Assembly: GCF_900094565.1 (NCBI RefSeq)
Contig: NZ_FMAF01000015.1
Coordinates: forward strand, 81,738 to 145,737
Source of the DNA: Martinezella lusitana
GTDB taxonomy: Bacteria > Pseudomonadota > Alphaproteobacteria > Rhizobiales > Rhizobiaceae
Length of the DNA stretch: 64,000 bases
Direction: 5' to 3'
This document shows positions 1 to 8,660 of the stretch, piece after piece (position 1 is the first letter of the stretch; each line of letters opens with the position of its first letter). Made by a program: the position numbers and the translations under genes. Below the pieces are notes generated by a model that was not told the origin of the DNA, did no database searches, and saw only the letters and a program-made list of their open reading frames with translations.

Positions 1-191
1 ACCACCGTGACATAGACCTGCGCCGGCACGACTGCGATACGTTTTTTTGACGTCAGCGCGAAGGCCAAGACGAGACCGATCGCAGAGCCGATCAGGATCG
101 AGACTACGGCGAGGCCGAGGCTGAGCGCCAGACCGCTCAAGAGAAAGTCGAAGTTGCGCCAGACGGCTGCGAAATTCAGCGTGTAACCCAT
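1..191 (-). CDS. Polar amino acid ABC transporter permease (partial)
   Basis: This is the first 63 codons of an inner-membrane permease of the HisM/GlnP type; the rest lies beyond the window edge. The peptide opens MGYTLNFAAVWRNF and then enters a hydrophobic stretch rich in L, V, I and G, the usual first membrane helix of this family. The ATG at 191 is chosen because the family normally begins a few residues before that helix. The gene lies 57 bases after the binding-protein gene on the same strand, so the two probably share an mRNA and act together in uptake of an amino acid or related compound. The substrate and the ATPase partner cannot be seen. Confidence 0.8.
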   Translation of the reverse strand, partial: MGYTLNFAAVWRNFDFLLSGLALSLGLAVVSILIGSAIGLVLAFALTSKKRIAVVPAQVYVTV

Positions 192-215
192 GGCGGGCCG
201 TCCCTTTTCAGGCTG

Positions 216-241
216 GCGGAGCGGGGAGGTTCCCGCTCCGC
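216..241 (-). promoter_or_regulatory. Intergenic stem-loop between binding protein and permease
   Basis: A perfect 10-bp inverted repeat (GCGGAGCGGG, then a 6-base loop, then CCCGCTCCGC) fills most of the gap between the binding-protein stop and the permease start. No T run follows, so it is not a classic terminator. Stem-loops in this position often protect the upstream binding-protein mRNA and lower expression of the permease; that role is inferred. Confidence 0.6.
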
Positions 242-248
242 TCTGCTG

Positions 249-1091
249 TTACTTGAACTCGACCGGGAAGCCGATCTGCGGAGGGGTAAGATCCTTGCCG
301 AACCAGGTCTTGTAGGACTTGGCGTAGCTATCGAATTCGACGCCCGTCATAGCTTCGTGCAGCGCGGTGTTGACGAAGTTCAGCCAGTCCTGATCGCCCC
401 GCTTGACCGCGCAGGCATAGGTCTGCGGGTTCCAACCGAAGCCGGCATCCTTATAGCGGCCGGGATTCTGCGTCATGTACCAGGCGAGCGACGACTGATC
501 GGTGGCCACCGCATCGGCACGTCCCGATTCCAGCGCTTGATAAATGAGATCGACGGATTCGTACTGATCGACCTTAGCGTCGGGTAGGGCCGCATGGACC
601 ATGGACTCTGCATAGACGTTCTGGAGAACCGAAATGGTGATCGAAGAGCCGGCCGCCTTCAACGCGGCATAGTCGCCATATTTGCCGTCAGCCTTGAGCA
701 TCAGCCCAACGCCTTCACGATAATAGGGAATAGTGAACGCAACCTGCTGCGCGCGTTCACCAGTAACGGTCATGAACTGGCAGGTAATGTCGACCTTGCC
801 CGTCGTGATGTTCGGGATACGGGCGTCGGACGACTGGTTTACATATTCGATTTTATCGGGATCGCCGAAGAGTGCCTTGGCGATGATGTGGCCCATATCG
901 ACGTCGAAGCCCTGAAGCTTGTCGTCCGCGCTCTTGAAGTGCCATGGCGCGTTGGTGCTGCCGGTGCCGAGGACAAGGTGCCCGCGAGCGAGCACTGCGT
1001 CGAGTTTGCTGCCGTCGGCGAAGGCAGGCGTGGATGAGAGGAGGGTTGCGGCGACCAGCGACATCACGCCGGCGCGGAAGGAAATAGTCAT
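249..1091 (-). CDS. Polar amino acid ABC transporter substrate-binding protein
   Basis: Periplasmic solute-binding protein of family 3 (SBP_bac_3), 280 residues. The start at 1091 follows a good ribosome site (AAGGGGAACGCT-ATG) and gives a normal signal peptide ending in TPAFADG; longer in-frame starts upstream would add about 28 residues without a ribosome site. Family hallmarks are LVLGTGSTNAPWHF near the amino end, LQGFDVDMGHIIAKAL, and YYREGVGLML in the middle. It should deliver a small polar molecule to the permease encoded just downstream. A 12-bp palindrome sits 25 to 36 bases before the start codon, so control by a dimeric repressor is likely. The substrate is not predictable from the sequence alone. 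Confidence 0.88.
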   Translation of the reverse strand: MTISFRAGVMSLVAATLLSSTPAFADGSKLDAVLARGHLVLGTGSTNAPWHFKSADDKLQGFDVDMGHIIAKALFGDPDKIEYVNQSSDARIPNITTGKVDITCQFMTVTGERAQQVAFTIPYYREGVGLMLKADGKYGDYAALKAAGSSITISVLQNVYAESMVHAALPDAKVDQYESVDLIYQALESGRADAVATDQSSLAWYMTQNPGRYKDAGFGWNPQTYACAVKRGDQDWLNFVNTALHEAMTGVEFDSYAKSYKTWFGKDLTPPQIGFPVEFK

Positions 1092-1115
1092 AGCGTTCCC
1101 CTTGGTTAAGCGCTT

Positions 1116-1127
1116 TTGGATATCCAA
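1116..1127. promoter_or_regulatory. Palindromic operator candidate TTGGATATCCAA
   Basis: A perfect 12-bp palindrome lies 25 to 36 bases upstream of the amino acid binding-protein start. Its form resembles sites bound by GntR-type dimers. An AAGCGCTT palindrome (1108-1115) directly adjoins it on the gene side. The regulator is not identified in this window. Confidence 0.45.
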
Positions 1128-1129
1128 TA

Positions 1130-1140
1130 TACCGGACATG
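1130..1140. repeat. 11-mer TACCGGACATG shared with 11152-11162
   Basis: The same 11 bases in the same orientation occur upstream of the fused ATPase gene at 11152-11162. Both copies lie in promoter regions of minus-strand transport genes, so a shared regulator site is possible; chance repeats of this length are, however, common in 64 kb. Confidence 0.35.
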
Positions 1141-1574
1141 TGTCTGTTCTCTTGGATGGGCATATCAAGGAGCACGGCTGATGACTTGTCAAGAGTGGCT
1201 GATGTTGCCGATCGTTAAGGATGTGAATGTGAGGACGAGTTGGCATCCGTCTTTCCGATGACCTGCTTCGGATCGCGGGCGTCAACGCTTGATCAGGAAG
1301 TCCAGAGCTTCGAGGATGTCATGCTTCCGAACCTGACGGCGACGGAGACGAACCCCGCCGTCCGGCAAGCTCGGGCGGTCTCGGATCAGTGTATTTTCAG
1401 CAATAAAAAGTGTGAGGCCGGATGATGATCAATCTGTCCGTCGTGATTTGACCCGTCTTTCCGCTTGGCACCGACCCTGCCAGGCGGAGACAGGCCTATG
1501 AAGTGCTTCACTATTCTGAAGCAATTGCGGGATCAAAGGTTTGCTCGTTCGGAAAAGCTAAGGTGATGTTACCG
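1141..1574. other. Intergenic region without a supported gene
   Basis: This stretch separates the amino acid importer from the flavin oxidoreductase gene. I see no complete gene. On the minus strand 1282-1428 is an open stretch of 48 codons with protein-like composition (it ends KHDILEALDFLIKR, then stop) but with no start codon, so it may be the tail of a decayed gene that I do not recognise. Confidence 0.5.
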
Positions 1575-2897
1575 TTAAGCGTGCGGCGGCAGGGGAGCAC
1601 CGGCGAGTTTTGTCTTGATCCAGTCCGAAACGCGATAATAGCGCAGGGTGAGCTTAGGCCCATAGTTCATGTAGAAGGGCGCTGACGTCAGCGGCTCCAG
1701 CTTGAGCGAAAGATCCTTCTCGGGCACGCCCCTAGCCCATTCCGCCAGAATGCCGCCAAGCATGCTGCCTGTCGGCACACCGCGGCCGGAAAGACCGGTC
1801 AGCGCGACAACGCCGGTTGCCAGGTCATAGAGGCGCGGGACCGTGCGATATTGCATGTCCAACTCGCCGAACCAGAAGTATTCCCAGCGGATCTCCTGTT
1901 TGATCTGCGGATGCAGCCACTTCAACCTATCGCTCATGACTTGCCGCGTGTATTCCATGTCGCGGCCACGTCGACCCATTGGAAACATGGAGGCGACGAT
2001 CCGTCCTTCGGCATTGTATTTGTAAACATAGATATCGCCGCGGCCATCGTGGATGGTGGTGTTTCGCGGCAGGATCGATTGGCGCTCGTCATCGGAAAGC
2101 GGTTGGGTAGCGGCGACGAAGACTTTCTGGATTTTGAATGTCTGGTCAAGTTTCGGCCAGCCGCCCACGGTGTAGGCGCCGGTCGCGAAGATCACCTTGT
2201 CAGCGATGACCTCGCCCTTGGCCGTACTGATCGCCCATCCGTCGGCCTGGCGCTCGCATCCGGTCACCGGCGAGTTGGTGTGGATGATGCCGCCCTCTTG
2301 GATCACCGCCCGCGCGAGACCCCGGGAATAGCCGAGCGGGTTCAGATGCCCCGCCTCCTCATGCAGCCAGCCGCCATGAAAGCGCGGGCTGCCGGTGATA
2401 GCCGCCACTTCGTCCTTGTCGAGCGCCCGGGTCCTGGCGCCGACGGCATTGTAGGTCCGCACCTTCTCCTGGATCGTCTTCATCGCGCCGGGGTAGGGAG
2501 CGCCCATGACATAGCCGTTCTGCTGCCATTCGCATTGGATCTGATAGTGCCGGATCATGCTGGAAACGCGGTCATTCGCGCGGGTCTGCCGGGCGATCAG
2601 CCGCTCGGCCCAGGGCTCGTCCAGCATCGCGCGCAATTCGGGCAGGCTGTAGTGCGTGAAGGTCGGCGTGCAATGCCCGGCATTGCGGCCGGAGCCGCCG
2701 AAACCGATTTCTTCCTTTTCGAGAAGCACGACGCTGATGCCGCCGCTGGCAAGCTCCAGCGCCGTCGTCAGTCCGGTATAGCCACCGCCGACGATGCAGA
2801 CGTCTGCCTTGGTTGTGCCTTCCAACTCTGTGGTTTCGGGAGCCGGCGGTGCCGTCGCGTACCACAATGTCGTCTTGAACGGCGAAAACTTGGCCAT
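1575..2897 (-). CDS. FAD-dependent amine/amino acid oxidoreductase (DAO family)
   Basis: A 440-residue DAO-family flavoprotein that should oxidise an amine or amino acid. The Rossmann FAD-binding motif VCIVGGGYTG is at about residues 33-42, followed by LLEKEEIGFGGSGRN, which is typical of the OrdL/PuuB (gamma-glutamylputrescine oxidase) branch. The carboxyl end carries the second FAD contact region GLSGRGVPTGSMLGG. The start at 2897 is preceded by GAGGAAAACCGCT; in-frame codons further upstream give a very Arg-rich stretch that does not look native. It is the last gene of the oligopeptide-type importer operon (11 bases after the permease), so the imported compound or a product of it is the likely substrate. 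Confidence 0.85.
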   Translation of the reverse strand: MAKFSPFKTTLWYATAPPAPETTELEGTTKADVCIVGGGYTGLTTALELASGGISVVLLEKEEIGFGGSGRNAGHCTPTFTHYSLPELRAMLDEPWAERLIARQTRANDRVSSMIRHYQIQCEWQQNGYVMGAPYPGAMKTIQEKVRTYNAVGARTRALDKDEVAAITGSPRFHGGWLHEEAGHLNPLGYSRGLARAVIQEGGIIHTNSPVTGCERQADGWAISTAKGEVIADKVIFATGAYTVGGWPKLDQTFKIQKVFVAATQPLSDDERQSILPRNTTIHDGRGDIYVYKYNAEGRIVASMFPMGRRGRDMEYTRQVMSDRLKWLHPQIKQEIRWEYFWFGELDMQYRTVPRLYDLATGVVALTGLSGRGVPTGSMLGGILAEWARGVPEKDLSLKLEPLTSAPFYMNYGPKLTLRYYRVSDWIKTKLAGAPLPPHA

Positions 2898-2908
2898 AGC
2901 GGTTTTCC

Positions 2909-3808
2909 TCAGTTCAGGTCGCTGCGGGCGTCGAGCGCATCGCGCAAGCCGTCGCCGATAAAATTGAAGCTGGTGACGGCAAGGGTGATGGCAACGCCGG
3001 GAACGATCGCCAGCCACGGGGCACTGGCCAGATATTGCTGGGCACCGTTCAGCATGTTGCCCCAGCTTGGCAAGGGCGGCTGGATGCCGTAGCCGAGGAA
3101 GCTGACATAGGCCTCAAGCAGAATGGCGCGTGCAACCGTCAGGGTCGCCGCTACGATGATCGGGCCTATTGCGTTCGGCAGCAACTCGCGAAACATGATC
3201 CAGCCGTTGGAAAGGCCGAGCATGCGGGCCGCCAGCACAAAGTCGCGTTCGCGCAACGAGCGCACCTCTGCCTCGACGATGCGCGCGACCTCCATCCAGC
3301 TCGTCACAGCTATAATGACGGTGATCATGAAAGGGCTCGGCTTGATGAAGGCGGCGAGTGCCAGCAGCAAGAAGATGCTGGGGAATGACAGGAAGGCGTC
3401 GACGAAGCGCATCAGAAGCATGCCGAGGCGGCCGCCATAATAGCCGGCGACGACACCGATCGTGGTGCCGATCAAGGTGCTGAGTACCATGGCGAAGAAG
3501 CCCACCAGAAGCGAGATGCGGCCCGCCATGAAAAGGCGCACGGCAACGTCGCGCCCGAGCGGATCGGTCCCGAAAATATGGTAGCCGGCCGTAAAGGGTG
3601 GCGCGAAGCGATGGCGCAAATCGATGAAAAGCTCGTCATAGGGAAGTAGCGACGGCCCGATCAGGCAGGTAAGGATGATGAGCGTGATCATGGCGACGCC
3701 GAGGAGGGCGAGCCTGTGGCGAGCGAAACGGCGCAGCGTGCGGTTCTGCCACCAGCGCGTATGCGCGAATACGGGCGGGGAGAGACTGGTGGGGGAAGAG
3801 GAAGACAT
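2909..3808 (-). CDS. Oligopeptide-type ABC transporter permease (DppC-like)
   Basis: Inner-membrane permease of the DppC/OppC family, 299 residues. It shows the amino-terminal leader with a membrane helix near RHRLALLGVAMITLI, the FGTDPLGRDVAVRL motif that is diagnostic of DppC, and the EAA loop region around FRELLPNAIGPIIVAATL which contacts the ATPase. A ribosome site (TAGGAGAAACGCC) precedes ATG 3808. It lies 10 bases after the DppB-like gene and 11 bases before the flavoprotein gene, so it is in one operon. Its partners are the DppB-like permease, the family 5 binding protein and probably the fused ATPase at 9420-11066. Confidence 0.9.
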   Translation of the reverse strand: MSSSSPTSLSPPVFAHTRWWQNRTLRRFARHRLALLGVAMITLIILTCLIGPSLLPYDELFIDLRHRFAPPFTAGYHIFGTDPLGRDVAVRLFMAGRISLLVGFFAMVLSTLIGTTIGVVAGYYGGRLGMLLMRFVDAFLSFPSIFLLLALAAFIKPSPFMITVIIAVTSWMEVARIVEAEVRSLRERDFVLAARMLGLSNGWIMFRELLPNAIGPIIVAATLTVARAILLEAYVSFLGYGIQPPLPSWGNMLNGAQQYLASAPWLAIVPGVAITLAVTSFNFIGDGLRDALDARSDLN

Positions 3809-3818
3809 GGCGTTTCTC

Positions 3819-4769
3819 CTAACCGAGCCGGACGCGCGGATCGACGAAGGCGACCAGCAGATCCGCGAGCAGATTTCCGATCAGCGCAAAGACTGCCGAG
3901 AACATCAGAAGGCCCATGACGACCGGGTAGTCGCTGTAGCCGAGACTATCGAGAAAGAGCCGCCCCATTCCCGGCCAGGTGAAGACGGTTTCGGCCACCA
4001 GCGCGCCCCCGAGGATCGTCGGTAATTGCACGCCGGCAAGGGTGATCATCGGCAGCAGAGAATTGCCGACGACATGCCGCATCAACACGCGTCGAGGCGA
4101 CAGGCCCTTGGCCTTGGCGGTGCGGACGAAATCCTGGTTGATGACATCGAGCGTGGCGGTGCGCATGTAGCGGCTCCACACAGCAATGTTGACAAGGGCA
4201 AGCACCAGGCTCGGCATGATCAGGTGGATCGCATAATCACCGAACGAGCCATTGCCGACCGTGTACATGTTGCCGGCCGGCAGCCACTTCAGCTTCAGCG
4301 AGAAGATATAGATGGCGACAAGGCCGAACCAGAAGGTCGGGATCGACAGTGCCACCATGGCGCCGATGGTGGCGCTATAGTCGAAGATCGAATAGCGCTT
4401 GGTCGCACCCCTGATGCCGATCCAGGTGCCGAGAACGATCGAGATCGCCATCGAGGTGCCCATCAGGAGCAGCGTGGCGAAGAGGTGGCCGAGAATGATC
4501 GATAGCACCGGCTGGTTGTCGCGATAGGAATGGCCCCAGTCGCCCATCAGCATGTGCCTCAGCCAGTCGAGATACTGGATGGGCAGGGGACGGTCGAGGC
4601 CCATCTGCGCGGCGATCCGGTCGAGAGCCTCCTTGGTCATGCCCGGCGTCAGCGTATATTGGGATAGCGGACCGCCGGGTGCGAGGGTGAGAACGGCAAA
4701 GCCGATCATCGATACGAGCAGCAGCAGTATCAGGCTCTGCCAAAGGCGACTGAGGAGATAGCGAAGCAT
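3819..4769 (-). CDS. Oligopeptide-type ABC transporter permease (DppB-like)
   Basis: Inner-membrane permease of the DppB/OppB family, 316 residues. Family features are the amino-terminal MLRYLLSRLWQSL helix, the MGLDRPLPIQYLDWL segment followed by GDWGHSYRDNQPV (the periplasmic loop), and the EAA loop around MRHVVGNSLLPMITLAGVQL. The carboxyl end has the typical VFTWPGMGRLFLDSLGYSDYPV motif. ATG 4769 has GGAGA upstream. It pairs with the DppC-like gene 10 bases downstream to form the membrane channel of the importer. Confidence 0.9.
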   Translation of the reverse strand: MLRYLLSRLWQSLILLLLVSMIGFAVLTLAPGGPLSQYTLTPGMTKEALDRIAAQMGLDRPLPIQYLDWLRHMLMGDWGHSYRDNQPVLSIILGHLFATLLLMGTSMAISIVLGTWIGIRGATKRYSIFDYSATIGAMVALSIPTFWFGLVAIYIFSLKLKWLPAGNMYTVGNGSFGDYAIHLIMPSLVLALVNIAVWSRYMRTATLDVINQDFVRTAKAKGLSPRRVLMRHVVGNSLLPMITLAGVQLPTILGGALVAETVFTWPGMGRLFLDSLGYSDYPVVMGLLMFSAVFALIGNLLADLLVAFVDPRVRLG

Positions 4770-4850
4770 GGCATTCGTCTCCGATGGTGATGAGATGGGA
4801 AGCGGCCAGCCCTCCGACCCGCAACGGATCGAAGGGCTGGAACGGGACGG

Positions 4851-6524
4851 CTAGGCCTTGGCCCAGTACCAAGTGCCGACGTTCCATGTGTCGATGCGCA
4901 CGTTGACGTTGGGGATGACGTTTTCAACCCCTACCTTGTGCCCGCGCACGGTCGCATATTGGAACAGCGGCAGAAAAGGTAGGTCGTGGCGCATGATCTC
5001 CTGGATCTTCTGGTAGACCTTCTTGCGCTCCTCCGGCACGAAGATCTGGCCGCCTTCAGCCAGGAGTTTGTCGACTTCCGGATTGGCATATTGCCAGGAG
5101 TTCTGACCGGCTCCGCCTTTGGCGGTGATTGCGGTGGAGCGGAAGTAATCCGACGTGTCGGGATCGGAGCCGGTCTGGAAGTTGATGCCGACGACGACGG
5201 AATCGAACTTCGACATTGTCCAATAATCGCCCCACATGACCGCCGGCGGCAGGTTGGAGATGGTGAGCTCCACGCCGATATCCTTGAAGGTCTGCTGCAT
5301 GAACTGCTGCACCTGCTCACGGATATGGTTGCCGGCGGTGGTGGAGTTGGTGAAGGCGAGCCTGACGCCGTCCTTCACGCGAATGCCGTCGGCACCGGGC
5401 TTCCAGCCGGCATCGTCGAGGATCTTCTTGGCCTTGTCGGTGCTGAATTCCTGCTTCGGCAGGTCTGGATTATAGTAGAAGGACTGCTGCGGTATGTAAC
5501 TTTCGGTCGGCGTCGGCAGGCCATAATAGAGCGCATCGATAATCGTCTGCTTGTCGATCGCGCAATAGAGCGCCTCGCGTACCGCCGGGTCCTTGAACTG
5601 GGGGCGCTCCATGTTGAAGCCGACGGATTCGACGGTGGCAGCCGGAACAACGGCGACGGCCTTGCCATCCAGCCCCTTGGCCTCGTCATAGTGATCCGGC
5701 GTAATCCATTGGAGGCCAACGACGTCGATATCGCCGGTCTTGAACTGCGTATAAAGCACCGTCAGGTCGGGAATATATTTGTAGACCAGGGTCTCGAGGT
5801 AGGGACCCTCCCCGTAATAGTCGGTGTTGGCCGCAAGCGTGATGTGATCGCCGGCGATGCGTTCGACCCATTTGAACGGGCCTGTGCCGATGGGCGCGTT
5901 GTTAAAGGGCGCGCTGTTCTTGTCCTTCTCCGCGCCAAGGATATGCTTGGGCACGATGAAGGTGGCGGCGAGGATCGACGGGTAGGGCGCAAACGGCTTT
6001 TCCATCCGCCAGGTAATTTCCGTCGGCGAGACGACGGTGAGATCGCGCACCAGCTCGTGACCAGTCTTGCGCCAACTGCGGAAATCCGGATCGACCATGA
6101 GTTCGAGAGTGAACTTGACGTCTTCGGCGGTGAACGGAGTGCCGTCATGCCATTTCACGCCGTCGCGGAGTTTGATCTTCCACTTAAGACCGTCGGCCGA
6201 GATGCCGCCGTTTTCGACGGTCGGGACTTCGGCTGCAAGCGCGGGAGAGAACTTGCCATCCGGGGTGACGTTGAAGAGCGGATCGAAGACGCTGAAATGG
6301 ATACCCTCATCGACTTCGATGTGTATCAGGTGCGGATTGAAGACGGTCGGCTCCTGCGAAAAGCCGATGACGAGCTGACCGGTCGGCTTGGCGGGCGGTG
6401 CCGCGAAGGCTTCGCCGCGGCCGAGAATATTGGGCATGATCAGCCCGGAAGCGCCGAGCGCCATCATGGTGAGCGCCTGACGGCGGGTGGGTTTCAGGAG
6501 GATAGTGTCGTTTGCGTCGGACAT
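4851..6524 (-). CDS. Family 5 ABC transporter substrate-binding protein
   Basis: Periplasmic binding protein of the DppA/OppA class (SBP_bac_5), 557 residues. The amino end (TRRQALTMMALGASGLIMPN) has twin arginines before a hydrophobic core and ends AFAAPP, suggesting export by Tat. Family signatures include KWHDGTPFTAEDVKFTLEL, the PIGTGPFKWVER segment and DPDTSDYF near the carboxyl half. Start 6524 has an AAGGGGAACAAC ribosome site. It lies between a DAO-family flavoprotein gene and the two permease genes. Members bind peptides, opines, sugars or other compounds, so the substrate remains open; the neighbouring flavin oxidases point to an amino-acid-like ligand. Confidence 0.9.
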   Translation of the reverse strand: MSDANDTILLKPTRRQALTMMALGASGLIMPNILGRGEAFAAPPAKPTGQLVIGFSQEPTVFNPHLIHIEVDEGIHFSVFDPLFNVTPDGKFSPALAAEVPTVENGGISADGLKWKIKLRDGVKWHDGTPFTAEDVKFTLELMVDPDFRSWRKTGHELVRDLTVVSPTEITWRMEKPFAPYPSILAATFIVPKHILGAEKDKNSAPFNNAPIGTGPFKWVERIAGDHITLAANTDYYGEGPYLETLVYKYIPDLTVLYTQFKTGDIDVVGLQWITPDHYDEAKGLDGKAVAVVPAATVESVGFNMERPQFKDPAVREALYCAIDKQTIIDALYYGLPTPTESYIPQQSFYYNPDLPKQEFSTDKAKKILDDAGWKPGADGIRVKDGVRLAFTNSTTAGNHIREQVQQFMQQTFKDIGVELTISNLPPAVMWGDYWTMSKFDSVVVGINFQTGSDPDTSDYFRSTAITAKGGAGQNSWQYANPEVDKLLAEGGQIFVPEERKKVYQKIQEIMRHDLPFLPLFQYATVRGHKVGVENVIPNVNVRIDTWNVGTWYWAKA

Positions 6525-6600
6525 GTTGTTCCCCTTTTTGTTGGTAGGACGTTGGCTTCTTCTCTCTTATTGTTTTTGCTGTCTTTTATTGGCGAGCAGG

Positions 6601-7932
6601 TCAGAAACCGCTGATCAGTTCGATCTTCGAACCGTCGTGGAAGCGGGAGAAACGGAAGTTCTTGGGATCGACGATCGGCGGCTTGCCGGTGACGATATCG
6701 GCCATCAGTCGCCCGGCGGCCGGACCGATGCCGAAGCCGTGGCCGGAAAAGCCGGTCGCGATATGGAAGCCTGGAATGCTGTCGATCGCGTCGATCACCG
6801 GCACGGCATCGGGCGTCACGTCGATATAGCCGGCCCAGCGCTGGGCGATCTCGGCCTTTTCGAAAACCGGGAAGGCTTTCTTGAGATTGGCAAGCGCCGT
6901 GTTCGAAAGCTTGGTCGACGGTTTCGGATCGAGAACGCGGCAATATTCGAAGGGGCTTGCCTCATCCATCGCCCAGCGGTCGGGAATGCGGACCTCGTCA
7001 AGAAAACGGCCGGAGAGGCGGAAATTCAGCGAGCGCCATTCCTTTTTGAACGCCGGCAAGAACTTGCCGGCATAGCGGAAGGATTTCGGCACGATGTCGA
7101 CGATGTTCTCGTGACCGGAGGCGATGGTGTAGCCGCCATCCTGGCGCTTTCGCAAAGCAAAGCCGTTGGCCCAGATCGCCTGCTCGGGGCCGCCTTCCAG
7201 CGGCTTGGTGCGCAGTACGGAGTTCATCACCTTCAACTGCGGCAGGTCGAGTCCGAACATGCCGGCAAACAGGCTTGACCAGGCGCCGCCGGCGAGAACG
7301 ACCGCCTTGCAGGCGATCGGGCCGCGCTCGGTGATGACGCCCGAGATTTTGCCGCCGGCCGTCTCGATGCCGCGCACGGCGCATTCAGTGAGGATCGTCG
7401 CACCCTTGTCGCGCGCGGCTTCGGCGATTGCCGGCGCTGCGCGTTGTGGTTCCGCCCGGCCGTCTGACGCTGTAAAGAGCGCGCCTTTCAGGTCTAATTG
7501 GGAGCCCGGAAAAAGGCTCTTGAATTCAGCGGCGCCAACCATGCGGCTATCGAGCTGATAGCCCTCGAGATTCCGGTTCCATCGCTCATGATCAGCATAT
7601 TGCTTGTCGTCGGCGCAGGTAAAGACGATGCCCGCTTTCCTGTAGCCAGTGTCGCGGCCGGTGCGTTTGTCGAGCGTGCTCCAGATGCGCAGCGCCTCCG
7701 CCATCAGCGGTACCTCGCGCGGGTCACGCCTGGAAATGCGTACCCAGCCCCAGTTGCGGCTCGACTGCTCCTGGCCGATTCCCCCCTTTTCACAAAGCGC
7801 GACACGCAGACCGCGCTCAGACAGTTCGAGGGCTGTCGAGGTGCCGATGATGCCGCCGCCGATGACGACGACGTCGACTTCCTTGGGCAATTCCGTATCC
7901 CCATGCACGGGGACTACATAGGGGCCGGGCAT
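6601..7932 (-). CDS. FAD-dependent oxidoreductase (DAO family, D-amino acid dehydrogenase-like)
   Basis: Flavoprotein of 443 residues in the DAO superfamily. The dinucleotide motif VVVIGGGIIG is at residues 21-30, followed by ALCEKGGIGQEQSSRN, the usual second part of the FAD site. The carboxyl part contains ATGFSGHGFGIGPAAGRLMAD, the closing FAD contact. It probably oxidises an amino acid or N-substituted amino acid in the cytoplasm. The start at 7932 lies 2 bases after the SDR stop and has GAGGAG 11 bases upstream, so the two are co-translated. It is only distantly similar to the other flavoprotein of this operon (1575-2897), so the pair may catalyse successive steps. Confidence 0.85.
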   Translation of the reverse strand: MPGPYVVPVHGDTELPKEVDVVVIGGGIIGTSTALELSERGLRVALCEKGGIGQEQSSRNWGWVRISRRDPREVPLMAEALRIWSTLDKRTGRDTGYRKAGIVFTCADDKQYADHERWNRNLEGYQLDSRMVGAAEFKSLFPGSQLDLKGALFTASDGRAEPQRAAPAIAEAARDKGATILTECAVRGIETAGGKISGVITERGPIACKAVVLAGGAWSSLFAGMFGLDLPQLKVMNSVLRTKPLEGGPEQAIWANGFALRKRQDGGYTIASGHENIVDIVPKSFRYAGKFLPAFKKEWRSLNFRLSGRFLDEVRIPDRWAMDEASPFEYCRVLDPKPSTKLSNTALANLKKAFPVFEKAEIAQRWAGYIDVTPDAVPVIDAIDSIPGFHIATGFSGHGFGIGPAAGRLMADIVTGKPPIVDPKNFRFSRFHDGSKIELISGF

Positions 7933-7934
7933 AC

Positions 7935-8660
7935 TCAGTAAGACTCCTCTAGCTGGCAGTTGATCGCAAACTCCGCGACGCTTGCTTCGTTCGGCAGCTC
8001 GATCAGCATGGAAACGATGCGGGCGAGATCCTGAGGGCTCGTCATCTCGCTATCGGCCCTGCCGCTGATGCCGCGCGCCATGTCGGTTGCGACAAAACCT
8101 GGGCATATGGCCGTCGCGCGGATGCCGAGATCGAATCCTGCGTGGCGAAGCGCATGGGCGAGAGCGACAGCTGCGAATTTTGATACGGCATAAAGCCCGG
8201 ATTTAGCGCTTTTGACCCGCTTGCCGGAAAGCGAACCAATGATAATGACGCGACCTCGGCCGCTTTCGGACAAAGCAGCCCAGGTGGCTTTTGCCAGACG
8301 CTGCGGGGCTTTGACATTGACCTCAAACAGCTGATCCATGTCGTTGTCATCAGCCTCGATGACGGTCTTGGGGATCATGATGCCGGCATTGGCAACGACT
8401 GCGTCGATGCGTCCGAAGGCATCGATTGCCGCATCGTTCCAGCGTATCCCGGCCTGCGCATCAAACGCGTCATAGGCAAAGATATGGACGCGAGCAGGGT
8501 CGGCCCAGGCCGGCATTTCCGGCTGCCGCATGCCGAGCGAAAGGCGCCAACCGCGGGCGGCCAATTCTTGCGCCAGGGCAGCACCGATGCCGCGGCTGGC
8601 ACCCGATATCAAGGCGACGCGGTCTTCACTCACAGCCTTCTCCAATACTCGGTTCGTCAT
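7935..8660 (-). CDS. SDR-family NAD(P)-dependent oxidoreductase
   Basis: Classical short-chain dehydrogenase of 241 residues. Visible motifs are the cofactor loop SGASRGIG near residue 19, the VVANAGI motif, the catalytic serine in IIGSLSGK and the YAVSK catalytic pair, followed by CPGFVATDMARG. It should reduce or oxidise a carbonyl or hydroxyl group with NAD(P)(H). The gene overlaps the MarR gene stop by four bases (ATGA) and runs into the flavoprotein gene, so regulator, SDR and oxidase are one translational unit. The reaction in the pathway is not known. Confidence 0.88.
   Translation of the reverse strand: MTNRVLEKAVSEDRVALISGASRGIGAALAQELAARGWRLSLGMRQPEMPAWADPARVHIFAYDAFDAQAGIRWNDAAIDAFGRIDAVVANAGIMIPKTVIEADDNDMDQLFEVNVKAPQRLAKATWAALSESGRGRVIIIGSLSGKRVKSAKSGLYAVSKFAAVALAHALRHAGFDLGIRATAICPGFVATDMARGISGRADSEMTSPQDLARIVSMLIELPNEASVAEFAINCQLEESY

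Noticed and set aside
1282..1428. 48-codon protein-like stretch on the minus strand
   Set aside because: No start codon and an upstream in-frame stop; I do not recognise the sequence, so it is only mentioned in the intergenic entry.
1851..3092. Long open frame on the plus strand opposite the flavoprotein and permease genes
   Set aside because: It is antisense to two well-supported genes, has no family motifs and no ribosome site; long antisense frames are common in G+C-rich DNA.
4986..6614. 542-codon open frame opposite the family 5 binding protein
   Set aside because: Composition shows the mirror of the real gene and no recognisable domain.
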